DNA of 64,000 nt from an uncultured Eubacteriales bacterium. GTDB lineage: Bacteria; Bacillota; Clostridia; Oscillospirales; Oscillospiraceae. Below the pieces are notes generated by a model. That model did no database searches. It was not told where the DNA came from and was given only the letters and a program-made list of their open reading frames with translations. Below, in pieces: positions 45,678 to 57,925 of the stretch. The position numbers were made by a program, and so were the translations under genes. Position 1 is the first letter of the stretch. The number at the start of each line of letters is the position of its first letter. The DNA lies in NCBI GenBank assembly GCA_900545585.1, contig UQZR01000006.1, positions 1 to 64,000 of the forward strand, written 5' to 3'.

Positions 45678-46946
45678 ATGGCAGAGCATACCGATCAGAA
45701 TCTGCTGCATCAGGTGATTTACAGCGTCTTTGTGCGCAACCACACCAAAGAAGGCACCTTCCGCGCATTGGAGGGCGACCTGGACCGCCTGAAGGGGCTG
45801 GGTGCAGACATCATCTGGCTCATGCCCATCCATCCCATTGGTTCGGAGGGCCGTAAGGGCACTCTGGGCAGCCCCTACGCCATTCAGGACTACCGCGGCA
45901 TCAATCCCGAGTACGGCACGCGGGAGGACTTCATCCATCTGGTGGATGCCATCCACGCTCGCGGCATGAAGTGCATCATCGACGTGGTGTACAACCACAC
46001 CTCACCGGACTCCGTGCTGGCCCACACTCATCCGGAGTACTTCCTCCGCGACGCAGAGGGTCGCCCTACCCGAAAGGTGGCGGACTGGTGGGATGTGGTG
46101 GACCTGGATTACAGCAACCGCGACCTGTGGAACTACCAGATCGACACGTTGAAGCAGTGGGCCGCCATCGTGGATGGCTTCCGCTGCGACGTGGCCAGCA
46201 GCGTCCCGCTGGACTTCTGGTGTGAGGCACGCCGCCAGGTGGAGACGGTGCGCCCTGGCTGCATCTGGTTGGCCGAAAGCGTCCACGGTGCCTACGTGCT
46301 GGGCATGCGCCGCACGGGCGCGGCCTGCGCCACGGACACCGAGCTGTACCGCGCCTTCGACATGACCTACGACTACGACATCTGGCCTTTTTACGAGGGC
46401 TTCCTGAAGGGAGATCTGTCCCTGCGGACCTACACGGACATCCTGAACTATCAGGAGCTGACGTATCCCACTGGCTACATCAAGGCCCGCTGCCTAGAGA
46501 ACCACGACACCTGCCGCGCGGCCTCCTGGTTCACCAGTGACCGCCAGCTGTACCACTGGCTGGGATTCCTGTACTTCCAGCGGGGTGCCGCCATGCTGTA
46601 CAGCGGCATGGAGTACGCGCCCAAAAAGCGGGTGGGTCTTTTCGACGCCGACGACAACTACGGCGACATGCGGCTGGACGTGCAGCGGTACCTCACCGCC
46701 TGCAAGGCCATGAAGCAGACGCTGCCGCTGGGCGGCGGCTTCTGGTGGGTAACCGCCGGCGACAGTGTGGCGCTGGGCCACTACGAGGGACCGGAGGGCC
46801 GCGCACTGGGCGTGTTTGACCTGCGGGGCCGCGGCGGTGAAGTGGCCGTGGATCTGCCGGACGGTGTGTACGAGAACCGTTTGGGCGGGCAAGTCACCGT
46901 CAGCGGTGGAAAGCTGGCGCTGGGCGAGCGCCCCGTGGTGGTTTGA
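45678..46946 (+). CDS. intracellular alpha-amylase family (GH13) glycosidase
   Basis: 422 residues and no signal peptide, so cytoplasmic. GH13 motifs: DVVYNHTS, DGFRCDVAS with nucleophile Asp171, WLAES with acid/base Glu200, and LENHD with Asp277. The protein has the (beta/alpha)8 barrel and a short C-terminal beta domain but no CBM. It may act on malto-oligosaccharides, trehalose-like or sucrose-type substrates; sequence alone does not say. It follows ligA by 13 bp yet is functionally unrelated. A strong terminator follows. Confidence 0.87.
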   Translation: MAEHTDQNLLHQVIYSVFVRNHTKEGTFRALEGDLDRLKGLGADIIWLMPIHPIGSEGRKGTLGSPYAIQDYRGINPEYGTREDFIHLVDAIHARGMKCIIDVVYNHTSPDSVLAHTHPEYFLRDAEGRPTRKVADWWDVVDLDYSNRDLWNYQIDTLKQWAAIVDGFRCDVASSVPLDFWCEARRQVETVRPGCIWLAESVHGAYVLGMRRTGAACATDTELYRAFDMTYDYDIWPFYEGFLKGDLSLRTYTDILNYQELTYPTGYIKARCLENHDTCRAASWFTSDRQLYHWLGFLYFQRGAAMLYSGMEYAPKKRVGLFDADDNYGDMRLDVQRYLTACKAMKQTLPLGGGFWWVTAGDSVALGHYEGPEGRALGVFDLRGRGGEVAVDLPDGVYENRLGGQVTVSGGKLALGERPVVV

Positions 46947-46981
46947 TGCGGGCCGCCGCTATTGGTTTTTTATACAAAGTG

Positions 46982-47020
46982 AAAAGAGATTCTGTGACGT
47001 ATGTCACAGAATCTCTTTTG
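46982..47020 (+). terminator. terminator after the GH13 gene
   Basis: AAAAGAGATTCTGTGAC-GTAT-GTCACAGAATCTCTTTT, a perfect 17-bp stem. It separates the ligA-GH13 unit from the pyruvate:ferredoxin oxidoreductase promoter. Confidence 0.9.
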
Positions 47021-47024
47021 TTCA

Positions 47025-47053
47025 TTGACCTACGGCAATCGAAATGCTATACT
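47025..47053 (+). promoter_or_regulatory. promoter of the pyruvate:ferredoxin oxidoreductase gene
   Basis: TTGACC (47025-47030), 17-bp spacer, TATACT (47048-47053), with a leader of about 68 nt. Confidence 0.7.
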
Positions 47054-47128
47054 TTTACACGGTATATCTAGGCTCTTTCCTGTGGCAAAGCAGGGAGGAG
47101 CTGATAGAAAAGAGGAGGAAAGAATCAT

Positions 47129-50641
<3,513 letters not shown>

Positions 50642-50682
50642 GGAAGTTTCTCCGCGGTAAACTTCTTCGTGAATTTGTGACA

Positions 50683-50725
50683 AAATAAGATAGAGCCGCC
50701 CCAAGGGCGGCTCTATCTTATTTTT
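50683..50725 (+). terminator. terminator after the pyruvate:ferredoxin oxidoreductase gene
   Basis: AAATAAGATAGAGCCGCCC-CAA-GGGCGGCTCTATCTTATTT, a perfect 19-bp stem with a T-rich tail. A second smaller hairpin (GAAGTTT...AAACTTC) precedes it. Confidence 0.92.
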
Positions 50726-50780
50726 CTTTTGTTTCGGCGCAGATTATTTTTTATTGCGGTGATAAATATCCGTTAATTTG

Positions 50781-50809
50781 TTGACATACAGCAGGGAGAG
50801 TGATAAAAT
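50781..50809 (+). promoter_or_regulatory. promoter of the second CoA-transferase gene
   Basis: Consensus TTGACA (50781-50786), 17-bp spacer, TAAAAT (50804-50809). The 10-mer TAAAATTAAC at the -10 also occurs at 15416-15425 upstream of but. Confidence 0.75.
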
Positions 50810-50856
50810 TAACAAAGTAAAAAAATCCTACTTCATGAGGGGAAAGGGAGAACAGT

Positions 50857-52206
50857 ATGGCAGTACCGTTTGACTACACAGCAGAATACCGGCGCAAACT
50901 CTGCACACCGGATGAGGCGGCTAAGGTCGTCAAGAGCGGCGACTGGATCGACATCGCTATGGGCGCGGGCTTCCCCTCGCTGATGGATGCCGCCGTGGCC
51001 CGCCGTAAGGAAGAGCTGCGGGACGTGAAGATCCGCGGCTACCTGATTTTTGATCCGATTCAGATGGTGGAGTGCGACCCTACCCGCCAGCACTTCGTCT
51101 ACAACAGCTGGCACATGTCCGGCTACGAGCGCAAGCTCTGCGACAAGGGTCTGTGCAATTTCAACCCCATGGTGTTCCGTAACCTGGGTTGGTACTATAC
51201 CCAGTTCCTAACGGTGAACGTGGCCATGATGTGCGTTACCCCCATGAACGAGCACGGCTACTTCAACTTTGCCGCCTCCACCGCCTCCGCCCGTGCCACG
51301 CTGGACAAGGCGGACATCGTGATCCTGGAGGTCAACGAGAACCTGCCTTGGGTCTACGGCGGTCTGGACGAGTGCATCCACATCAGCGACGTGGACATGA
51401 TCGTGGAGGGCCCCCACGGCAAGCTGCCCAGCGTCAAGTCCCCCGCGGCCTCCGAGGCAGAGATGAAGATCGCCGAGTACGTGGTACAGAACATGGTGGA
51501 CGGTTCCACGCTGCAGCTGGGAATCGGTTCGCTGCCTAATGCCGTGGGACAGATGATCGCCAAGAGCGACCTGAAGGGTCTGGGCATCCACACGGAGATG
51601 CTGTGCGACAGCTACCTGGACATGTACAAGGCCGGCAAGATTACCAATACTCACAAGAAGCTGGACCGCTACAAGAGCATTTTCGGCCTGGCGCTGGGCT
51701 CACCGGACCTGTATGACTGGATTCGCGAGAACCCGGGTGTGGTCACGTACCCCATCAGCTATTGCAACGATCCCGCTAATGTGGGTAAGCAGGACAATTT
51801 CGTGTCCATCAACAACTGTATCTCCGTGGACCTGTACGGCCAGATCTGCGCCGAGAGCTCCGGCACCCGCCAGATTAGCGGCACCGGCGGCCAGCTGGAC
51901 TTCCTGGAAGGCGCGGCTCTGTCCAACGGCGGCAAGGCATTCATCTGTCTGACCTCATCCTTCACGGATAAGCAGGGCAACGTAAAGTCCCGCATCAACC
52001 CGCTGCTGACCCCCGGAGACATCGTCACCGATCCCCGCAGCCAGGCGTATTACATCGTCACAGAGTACGGCGGCGTGAACCTGGTGGGTTGCTCCACCTG
52101 GGAGCGAGCGGAGAAGTTAGTGAGCATTGCCCACCCCATGTTCCGCGATGACCTCATCGCCAACGCGGAAAAGCAGGGCATCTGGATACGCTCCAACAAG
52201 CGATAA
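50857..52206 (+). CDS. acetyl-CoA hydrolase/transferase family CoA-transferase, second copy
   Basis: 449 residues, the same length and layout as the but product at 15461-16810, and clearly homologous. The active Glu333 falls at the same residue number, in YGQICAESSGTRQISGTGGQLDF. It differs at segments flanking the acyl pocket: DFLEGAALSNGGK replaces [13 protein letters not shown], and LPWVYGGLDE replaces MPRCLGGFD. It probably uses a different acyl or hydroxyacyl donor, such as 4-hydroxybutyrate or another short acid. Acetyl-CoA from the adjacent oxidoreductase could be its partner. Monocistronic, with AGGGGAAAGGGAG before ATG 50857. Confidence 0.83.
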   Translation: MAVPFDYTAEYRRKLCTPDEAAKVVKSGDWIDIAMGAGFPSLMDAAVARRKEELRDVKIRGYLIFDPIQMVECDPTRQHFVYNSWHMSGYERKLCDKGLCNFNPMVFRNLGWYYTQFLTVNVAMMCVTPMNEHGYFNFAASTASARATLDKADIVILEVNENLPWVYGGLDECIHISDVDMIVEGPHGKLPSVKSPAASEAEMKIAEYVVQNMVDGSTLQLGIGSLPNAVGQMIAKSDLKGLGIHTEMLCDSYLDMYKAGKITNTHKKLDRYKSIFGLALGSPDLYDWIRENPGVVTYPISYCNDPANVGKQDNFVSINNCISVDLYGQICAESSGTRQISGTGGQLDFLEGAALSNGGKAFICLTSSFTDKQGNVKSRINPLLTPGDIVTDPRSQAYYIVTEYGGVNLVGCSTWERAEKLVSIAHPMFRDDLIANAEKQGIWIRSNKR

Positions 52207-52216
52207 GTACATACGG

Positions 52217-52249
52217 CAGGGGGGCGGCAGTGCCGCCCCCCTGTTTTTT
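52217..52249 (+). terminator. terminator of the second CoA-transferase gene
   Basis: CAGGGGGGCGGCA-GT-GCCGCCCCCCTG followed by six T. Confidence 0.92.
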
Positions 52250-52299
52250 GCGGAGAAACCGTTCGCACGGAATGGAGAAAATACCTGAAAAGAACCACC

Positions 52300-52328
52300 T
52301 TGACATTTTTTCACGGATATAGTATACT
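52300..52328 (+). promoter_or_regulatory. promoter of the valS T-box unit
   Basis: Consensus TTGACA (52300-52305), 17-bp spacer, TATACT (52323-52328). Transcription should start near 52336. Confidence 0.8.
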
Positions 52329-52335
52329 CCCACCA

Positions 52336-52600
52336 TACGAAAACAGCGATGATGAGAAGCAGTAAGTGGTCAGCGGAAGCCAAGAGAGGGCGCGGCAGGT
52401 GTAAGCGCCCGTGACGCGCCGCCCAAGTCGTCTCGGAGCTTCGGGCTGAACGGAAGTAGGCTGCGACGGGAGTCCCCCGTTATCGGGACAGGGTGTAGCT
52501 GCACCCATGAGTGCGGGAGATCTCCCGAATACAGGTGGTACCACGGACTGGATGTTCGCCCTGTTTTGCCATGGCAAAACGGAGCGGACTTTTTGTTTTG
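52336..52600 (+). promoter_or_regulatory. T-box riboswitch upstream of valS
   Basis: The stem I motifs GATGATGAGAAGCAGTA, an AGAGAG bulge and a GGTGTAAG apical loop occur in order. The T-box sequence AGGTGGTACCACGG lies at 52533-52546, followed by a terminator hairpin (52554-52589; GTTCGCC...GGCAAAACGGAGCGGAC) with a T5 tail. A GTA at 52456-52458 on the 3' side of stem I is the likely valine specifier codon. Uncharged tRNA-Val would pair with the specifier and the T-box and favour antitermination. The exact specifier register was judged by eye. Confidence 0.9.
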
Positions 52601-52626
52601 CCAAATACTCAAAAAGGAGAAAGCAT

Positions 52627-55257
52627 ATGAAAGAACTGCCGAAGGTGTATGATCCGCGGGACGTGGAATCCCGCATCTACCAGATGTGGATGGACGGCGG
52701 CTGCTTCAAGGCGGAGCCCGACCCCAATAAGAAGCCGTTTTCCATCGTCATGCCGCCCCCCAATGTCACCGGCCAGCTCCACATGGGCCACGCACTGGAC
52801 TGTACGCTGCAGGACATCCTGACCCGCTTCAAGCGCATGCAGGGCTACGATGCCCTGTGGCTCCCCGGCACGGACCACGCCGGCATTGCCACCCAGATCA
52901 AGGTGGAGGAGGAACTGCGCACCAAGGAGGGCATGACCCGCTATGACCTGGGCCGCGAGAAGTTCCTGGAGCGCGTCTGGGCCTGGAAGGAGAAGTACGG
53001 CGACCGCATCGTCCAGCAGCAGAAAAAGATGGGCGCGTCCTGCGACTGGGACCGCAGCCGCTTCACCATGGACGAGGGCTGCTCCCGTGCCGTCCGCGAG
53101 ACATTCTGCGAGCTGTATGACAAGGGCCTGATCTACAAGGGCAGCCGCATCATCAACTGGTGCCCCAACTGCCTGACCGCCTTGTCCGATGCCGAGGTGG
53201 AGTACGTGGACAAGCCTGGTCACCTGTGGTACATCCGCTACCCGCTGACCGACGGTACCGGTGACATCATCATCGCCACGACCCGCCCCGAGACCATGCT
53301 GGGCGATACCGGCGTGGCTGTCAACCCCGAGGATGAGAAGTTCAAGCACCTCATCGGCAAGACCTGCATCCTGCCGCTGGTTGGCCGCGAGATCCCCATT
53401 GTGGGCGACGAATACTGCGAGATCGGCTTCGGTACCGGCGCCGTGAAGATGACCCCCGCCCATGACCCCAACGACTTTGAGGTGGGCCTGCGCCACCATC
53501 TGGAGGTCATCCGCTGCATTGCCGATGATGGCAAGATCAACGAGAACGGCGGCAAGTACGAGGGTATGGACCGCTACGAGTGCCGCAAGGCTATCGTGTC
53601 CGACCTGGAGGCTGAAGGCTACCTGGTCAAGACCGAGGACTACTCCCACAACGTGGGAACATGCTACCGCTGCCACAACGACGTGGAGCCCTTGATCTCC
53701 GCACAGTGGTTCGTGAAGATGGCGCCGCTGGCCAAGGAGGCCATCCGCGTGGTAGAGGATGGCACCATCAAGTTTGTGCCGGAGCGCTTTACCAAGACTT
53801 ATATCAACTGGATGGAGAACGTCCATGACTGGTGCATCTCCCGCCAGCTGTGGTGGGGGCACCAGATCCCCGCCTGGTACTGCGATGACTGCAAGCATAT
53901 CAACGTCAGCCGCACCGATCCCACCAAGTGCGAAAAGTGCGGCGGCACCCACCTGACCCGCGAGGAGGACGTGCTGGACACTTGGTTCAGCTCCGGCCTG
54001 TGGCCTTTCTCCACGCTGGGCTGGCCCGATAAGGACGCCGCCGACCTGAACTACTGGTATCCGACCTCTGTCATGGTCACCGGCTACGACATCATTTTCT
54101 TCTGGGTAGCCCGTATGATCTTCTCCGGCATGGAGCAGATGAAGAAGGAGCCCTTCAAGACCGTGTTCATCCATGGCCTGGTCCGCGACGACAAGGGCCG
54201 CAAGATGTCCAAGTCTCTGGGCAACGGCATCGACCCGCTGGAGATGGCGGACAAGTACGGCGCCGACGCCCTGCGCTTCAACCTCATCACCGGCAACAGC
54301 CCTGGCAACGACATGCGCTTCTTTGTGGAGAAGTGCGAGGCTATGCGCAATTTTGCCAATAAGATCTGGAACGCCAGCCGCTTCGTCATGATGAATCTGT
54401 CCATCGACAAGGTACAGCTGCCGGAGAAGCTGGAGTTGGAGGACAAGTGGGTCCTCAGCCGCCTGAACACCCTGATCCGCGAGGTCACCGACAATCTGGA
54501 AGCCTACGAGCTGGGCGTGGCCTCCGCCAAGATCTACGACTTCATCTGGGACACCTATTGTGACTGGTATATCGAACTGACCAAGACCCGCCTTAACGGC
54601 GAGGATGAGAGTGCCAAGCTGGCGGCAGAGAACGTGCTGTGCTACGTGCTGCTGCGTATCCTGGAGTTGCTGCACCCCTTCATGCCGTTCATCACCGAGG
54701 AGATCTGGCAGGCTCTGCCCCACGAGGGCGACTACCTCATCAAGGCTCAGTGGCCGGAGTATCAGGATGCTCTGCGCTTCCCCGAGGCGGAGACGGCCAT
54801 GGAAGCGGTGAAGGACGCCATCTCCGCCATCCGCGCCCGCCGCGCTGAGATGAACGTGCCGCCCAGCCGCAAGGCTCAGGTCATCATCGTGGCCGCCCAG
54901 CCCGAGAACTATCAACTGGGCGCCCACTTTATCACACGTATGGCCTACGCCAGCGAGCTGACGGTGCAGACCACCGCACCCGCCGACCTGACGGGTATGG
55001 TCACCGTGGCCACTCACGACGCTACCATCTATATGCCCATGGCGGAGCTGGTGGACATCGCCAAGGAGTTGGAGCGCATCGCCGCCGAGCGCAAGAAGGC
55101 GGAGGACAACCTCCACCGCATTGAGGCTAAGCTGGCCAATGAGTCATTCACCTCCCGCGCTCCTGAGAACGTGGTGAACGCTGAGCGTGAGAAGGCCGAA
55201 AAGGCCCGCGCCCTCATTGCCAAGCTGGACGAAACCGCTGCCGCGATGAAGATCTGA
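52627..55257 (+). CDS. valS: valyl-tRNA synthetase
   Basis: 876 residues. HMGHALD (HIGH class I motif, about residue 53) and KMSKS (about 523) are intact. The CP1 editing domain ([15 protein letters not shown]) and the C-terminal coiled coil (about 810-876; rich in Lys, Glu and Ala) are also present. I chose ATG 52627 with AAGGAG upstream; the frame is open back into the T-box RNA, but that part is leader. Regulated by the T-box. Confidence 0.97.
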   Translation: MKELPKVYDPRDVESRIYQMWMDGGCFKAEPDPNKKPFSIVMPPPNVTGQLHMGHALDCTLQDILTRFKRMQGYDALWLPGTDHAGIATQIKVEEELRTKEGMTRYDLGREKFLERVWAWKEKYGDRIVQQQKKMGASCDWDRSRFTMDEGCSRAVRETFCELYDKGLIYKGSRIINWCPNCLTALSDAEVEYVDKPGHLWYIRYPLTDGTGDIIIATTRPETMLGDTGVAVNPEDEKFKHLIGKTCILPLVGREIPIVGDEYCEIGFGTGAVKMTPAHDPNDFEVGLRHHLEVIRCIADDGKINENGGKYEGMDRYECRKAIVSDLEAEGYLVKTEDYSHNVGTCYRCHNDVEPLISAQWFVKMAPLAKEAIRVVEDGTIKFVPERFTKTYINWMENVHDWCISRQLWWGHQIPAWYCDDCKHINVSRTDPTKCEKCGGTHLTREEDVLDTWFSSGLWPFSTLGWPDKDAADLNYWYPTSVMVTGYDIIFFWVARMIFSGMEQMKKEPFKTVFIHGLVRDDKGRKMSKSLGNGIDPLEMADKYGADALRFNLITGNSPGNDMRFFVEKCEAMRNFANKIWNASRFVMMNLSIDKVQLPEKLELEDKWVLSRLNTLIREVTDNLEAYELGVASAKIYDFIWDTYCDWYIELTKTRLNGEDESAKLAAENVLCYVLLRILELLHPFMPFITEEIWQALPHEGDYLIKAQWPEYQDALRFPEAETAMEAVKDAISAIRARRAEMNVPPSRKAQVIIVAAQPENYQLGAHFITRMAYASELTVQTTAPADLTGMVTVATHDATIYMPMAELVDIAKELERIAAERKKAEDNLHRIEAKLANESFTSRAPENVVNAEREKAEKARALIAKLDETAAAMKI

Positions 55258-55310
55258 ATTTTTCCGCCGCACAGGCGCGATTCGACGCAAAAAACAGCAT
55301 AAATACATTA

Positions 55311-55350
55311 TAATCACCGTAGATCATGGATCTGCGGTGATTATTTTTTT
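55311..55350 (+). terminator. terminator of valS
   Basis: AATCACCGTAGATC-ATG-GATCTGCGGTGATT (one G-T pair), followed by ATTTTTTTAT. It lies only 36 bp before spoIIAA. Confidence 0.8.
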
Positions 55351-55385
55351 ATCCGGACCATCAGTTTGGCAAAGGAGCGATCTAC

Positions 55386-55691
55386 ATGGACGTATCGGCA
55401 AAGCACGAGGGAAATCAACTGGAGCTGGCCCTGAAAGGGGAGCTGGACCACCACGGGGCCAAGGGCCTCCTGACCTGCCTGGAACAGGAGATCCAGCGGT
55501 CGTTGCCGCTGGTGCTGGTGCTGGACTTTTCCGGTGTCACATTTATGGACAGCTCCGGCATTGCCGTGGCACTGCGGGGCTGGCAGCGCATGCGGGAGCT
55601 GGGCGGCAGCGTCACCCTGCGCCATGTGGCGCAGCAGCCCCGCAAGGTGTTCGAGGCTGCCGGCGTCGGTCGGATGATGACCATTGATTAA
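55386..55691 (+). CDS. spoIIAA: anti-sigma F factor antagonist SpoIIAA
   Basis: 101 residues, a STAS-domain protein. The FMDSSGIAVALRG segment (53-65) holds the Ser that SpoIIAB phosphorylates. When dephosphorylated in the forespore by SpoIIE, it frees sigma F from SpoIIAB. Head of the conserved spoIIAA-spoIIAB-sigF operon. The ATG at 55386 follows AAAGGAG. Confidence 0.95.
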   Translation: MDVSAKHEGNQLELALKGELDHHGAKGLLTCLEQEIQRSLPLVLVLDFSGVTFMDSSGIAVALRGWQRMRELGGSVTLRHVAQQPRKVFEAAGVGRMMTID

Positions 55692-55706
55692 GAGGAGGGA
55701 CTACAT

Positions 55707-56150
55707 ATGACCCGCGCTGAAAATTATGTGACCGTTGAATTTCTCAGCCGCAGCAGCAACGAGGGCTTTGCCCGGACAGCTGCCGCTGCCTTTGCCGCCC
55801 AGCTGGACCCCACACTGGACGAGCTGGGGGATATTAAGACCGCCGTCAGCGAGGCGGTGACCAATGCCATCGTCCATGCCTATCCGGATGCGCTGGGGCG
55901 GATCGTCATGAAAATGAAGCTGCTGAAGGACGGCGTCCTGGAGATCACCGTCCGCGACTGGGGCCGAGGTATCACCGACGTGGAGGAGGCCCGCCGTCCG
56001 CTGTTTACCACCGGCGGCAGCGAGCGCAGCGGCATGGGCTTCACCATTATGGAGAGTTTTATGGACAAGCTCACTGTCCGCTCAATGCAGGGCAAAGGCA
56101 CCACGGTCCAGATGCGCAAGCGTATTATGCCCCGTTTGGTCACCCGATGA
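55707..56150 (+). CDS. spoIIAB: anti-sigma F factor SpoIIAB
   Basis: 147 residues, GHKL-type kinase fold. The N box (TAVSEAVTNAIVHAY), G1 (VRDWGRGI) and a later Gly-rich region (GGSERSGMGFTIM) bind ATP. It holds sigma F inactive and phosphorylates SpoIIAA. 15 bp after spoIIAA and 4-bp overlap with sigF. Confidence 0.96.
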   Translation: MTRAENYVTVEFLSRSSNEGFARTAAAAFAAQLDPTLDELGDIKTAVSEAVTNAIVHAYPDALGRIVMKMKLLKDGVLEITVRDWGRGITDVEEARRPLFTTGGSERSGMGFTIMESFMDKLTVRSMQGKGTTVQMRKRIMPRLVTR

Positions 56151-56854
56151 CTGAGGAACGCTTGGCACTACTGGAGCGTGCGCAGCAGGGCGATGACGAG
56201 GCGTGCCGCCAGATGCTGACAGAGAATGCAGGGCTCATCTGGTCCATCGTGAAGCGATATCACCATTGCGGTGTAGAGATGGACGACCTCTACCAGCTGG
56301 GATGCATTGGATTTATCAAAGCTGTAAAGGGATTTGACCTCACATATGGAACGCAGTTTTCCACCTATGCAGTCCCCAAGATCGCCGGAGAAATACGTCG
56401 TTTCCTGCGGGATGACGGCCCCATCAAAGTGGGCCGCACCCTGCGGGAAAAGGGGCAGATGCTCTGGGCCGCGCGGGAGCGCCTGCAAAACCGGCTGAGC
56501 TGCGCGCCCAAGCTGTCCGAGCTGGCGGAGGAGACGGGGCTCACCGTAGAGGAGATCGCCAGCATCGAATTGGCTGTGGTGCCGCCGGAATCCTTGCAGC
56601 AGGAGACGGTGGAGGGTATGACACTGGAATCCGTGTTGGGTACCGAGGAGCCGGAGACAGGCATGGTGGAGCGCATTGCCCTTCGCGAAGCCATCGACCA
56701 GCTGCCGGAACAGGAGCGCAAGGCCATCCTCCTGCGGTTCTTCAAGGGGCTGACTCAGGAGCAGACGGCCCGCCTGCTTCATGTCTCGCAGGTACAGGTC
56801 TCACGCATGGAACGCCGCAGTCTCAAACGGCTACGAGAACTGCTGGATGACTGA
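56147..56854 (+). CDS. sigF: RNA polymerase sigma factor sigma-F
   Basis: 235 residues of the SigB/F/G group. Region 2 (DDLYQLGCIGFIKAVKGFDLTYGTQFSTYAVPKIAGEIRRFLRDDGPI), region 3, and a region 4 HTH (LTQEQTARLLHVSQVQVSRMERRSLKRLRE) are visible. It is the first forespore-specific sigma factor. In many Clostridia spoVA genes follow, but here a gene-less stretch does. Confidence 0.96.
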   Translation: MTEERLALLERAQQGDDEACRQMLTENAGLIWSIVKRYHHCGVEMDDLYQLGCIGFIKAVKGFDLTYGTQFSTYAVPKIAGEIRRFLRDDGPIKVGRTLREKGQMLWAARERLQNRLSCAPKLSELAEETGLTVEEIASIELAVVPPESLQQETVEGMTLESVLGTEEPETGMVERIALREAIDQLPEQERKAILLRFFKGLTQEQTARLLHVSQVQVSRMERRSLKRLRELLDD

Positions 56855-57130
56855 GCCGCCGTTATGCGGCAGCTCTCGTTGGAGAATCGTCCCCCAAACC
56901 CCGCGTCCACGCCTGCCGTGCCCCCCGCACGTTCCAGCGTCGCGCATCCGTGCCCTGTGCCCTCGGTTCTGCATCCCCCATACATCCCCACGCCAATGTC
57001 ACAAAGCACCCCCATCGTTTCTCCGTGCCCTCTGATTTTTACCGGTGCCCCTGCTCGAAGCGGTTGTCCTGCATGCCCTGTCTATGTCCAATTCTTGCCG
57101 ACACCTCTCATACTGCTGCCGGCTGCGCCG
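56855..57130. other. gene-less, C-rich stretch after sigF
   Basis: 276 bp with no convincing coding sequence between sigF (plus) and the DUF4130 gene (minus). The plus strand is strikingly C-rich and purine-poor. Open frames here have no ribosome site and low-complexity Pro/Ser content. The word GTGCCC recurs several times (for example near 56919, 56952, 56959, 57027 and 57043). The region holds the 3' ends of two convergent genes, but I see no standard terminator, only a weak GCCGC...GCGGC hairpin at 56854-56870. Confidence 0.4.
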
Positions 57131-57925
57131 TCACGGCCGCAGCTGCGGCCACGATGGTTCGGCCGGCACCACACCGCCATCCAGCGGTAAAAATTCGGTC
57201 ATCACGCCGCGGTACCGTTTGGGCAGGAAGGTGTTCTGACATCGTGGGTTCTCCCGCTCGCGGATGGTCACCGTCTCGAAAAACGCTTTCCAGAGCCGCC
57301 GATACTGTACCTCCTCAGCGTCCGGTGCCGCCAGATCCAGCCGCTCCAGCGGCTGGATGCGGGAAATGCCTCTGGCGTACAGAAGGATCTCGCGGTGGGT
57401 GCGATCGAAGATGAAGAATGCCTCGTTGCTGTACCGACCGCAGAAGTGGCGGCGCAGCATGGGAAGCACTTGATTTTCCGGTTCGATCACCGCCCCCAGC
57501 ACACCGTTGTAATCTGAAAACCGCACGAATCCACGGAGCTTTTCTAACTCGCCGCTCATGTGCCGGAGGGCCTTGTGCAGCGGATAGAACACAGGATCGG
57601 ACAGATTCCGCATGAACCTGTCTCCCTCCCGAAACACCTTCCGCACGAAGGCGTAAAGCCGCAGCTCCTTGTCTTCCATACAGGTCAGAAACCCACGGTA
57701 CACGGCCTTGGCTGCCTTGTTCGAGCGGGCGGCCAGCCCACGGTAGACCCGCTGGCTGTGCGCCGCCTGGGTCGGCACGATCCGCACCTCATATAATGAC
57801 AAAAAATCCCCGTCGGAGGAAAAGCCGACGGGGATCTCCTTATACAGATAACTGTCGTGGATACAGCACAGAAACCCGTCAAATGTCCCGTCGTACTGAT
57901 AAAGCACGTCTCGCAATACACTCAC
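57131..57925 (-). CDS. DUF4130 / TIGR03915-type DNA metabolism protein
   Basis: 264 residues, beginning MSVLRDVLYQYDGTFDGFL, typical of the family that accompanies a radical-SAM protein. FDGFLCCIHDSY and NLSDPVFYPLHKALRHMSGELEKLRGFVRF are conserved stretches. The central part resembles a uracil-DNA-glycosylase-associated segment in some fusion proteins; the biochemical role is unknown. It overlaps the upstream radical-SAM gene by 4 bp and is the last gene of the LexA-type operon. Confidence 0.87.
   Translation of the reverse strand: MSVLRDVLYQYDGTFDGFLCCIHDSYLYKEIPVGFSSDGDFLSLYEVRIVPTQAAHSQRVYRGLAARSNKAAKAVYRGFLTCMEDKELRLYAFVRKVFREGDRFMRNLSDPVFYPLHKALRHMSGELEKLRGFVRFSDYNGVLGAVIEPENQVLPMLRRHFCGRYSNEAFFIFDRTHREILLYARGISRIQPLERLDLAAPDAEEVQYRRLWKAFFETVTIRERENPRCQNTFLPKRYRGVMTEFLPLDGGVVPAEPSWPQLRP

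Noticed and set aside
52507..52626. N-terminal extension of valS into the leader.
   Set aside because: This stretch is the T-box antiterminator/terminator; the ATG at 52627 has a proper ribosome site and the normal ValRS N-terminus.
52609..55116. An 835-codon minus-strand frame opposite valS.
   Set aside because: Shadow frame of a certain gene; repetitive Val/His/Gly/Leu composition and no start signals.
56779..57015. A 78-codon minus-strand frame after sigF.
   Set aside because: Overlaps sigF, Gly/Ser/Arg-rich low complexity, no ribosome site.
56864..57190. Plus-strand frames of about 65-150 codons after sigF.
   Set aside because: Pro/Ser-rich translation without similarity, no ribosome site, and they run into the certain minus-strand DUF4130 gene.
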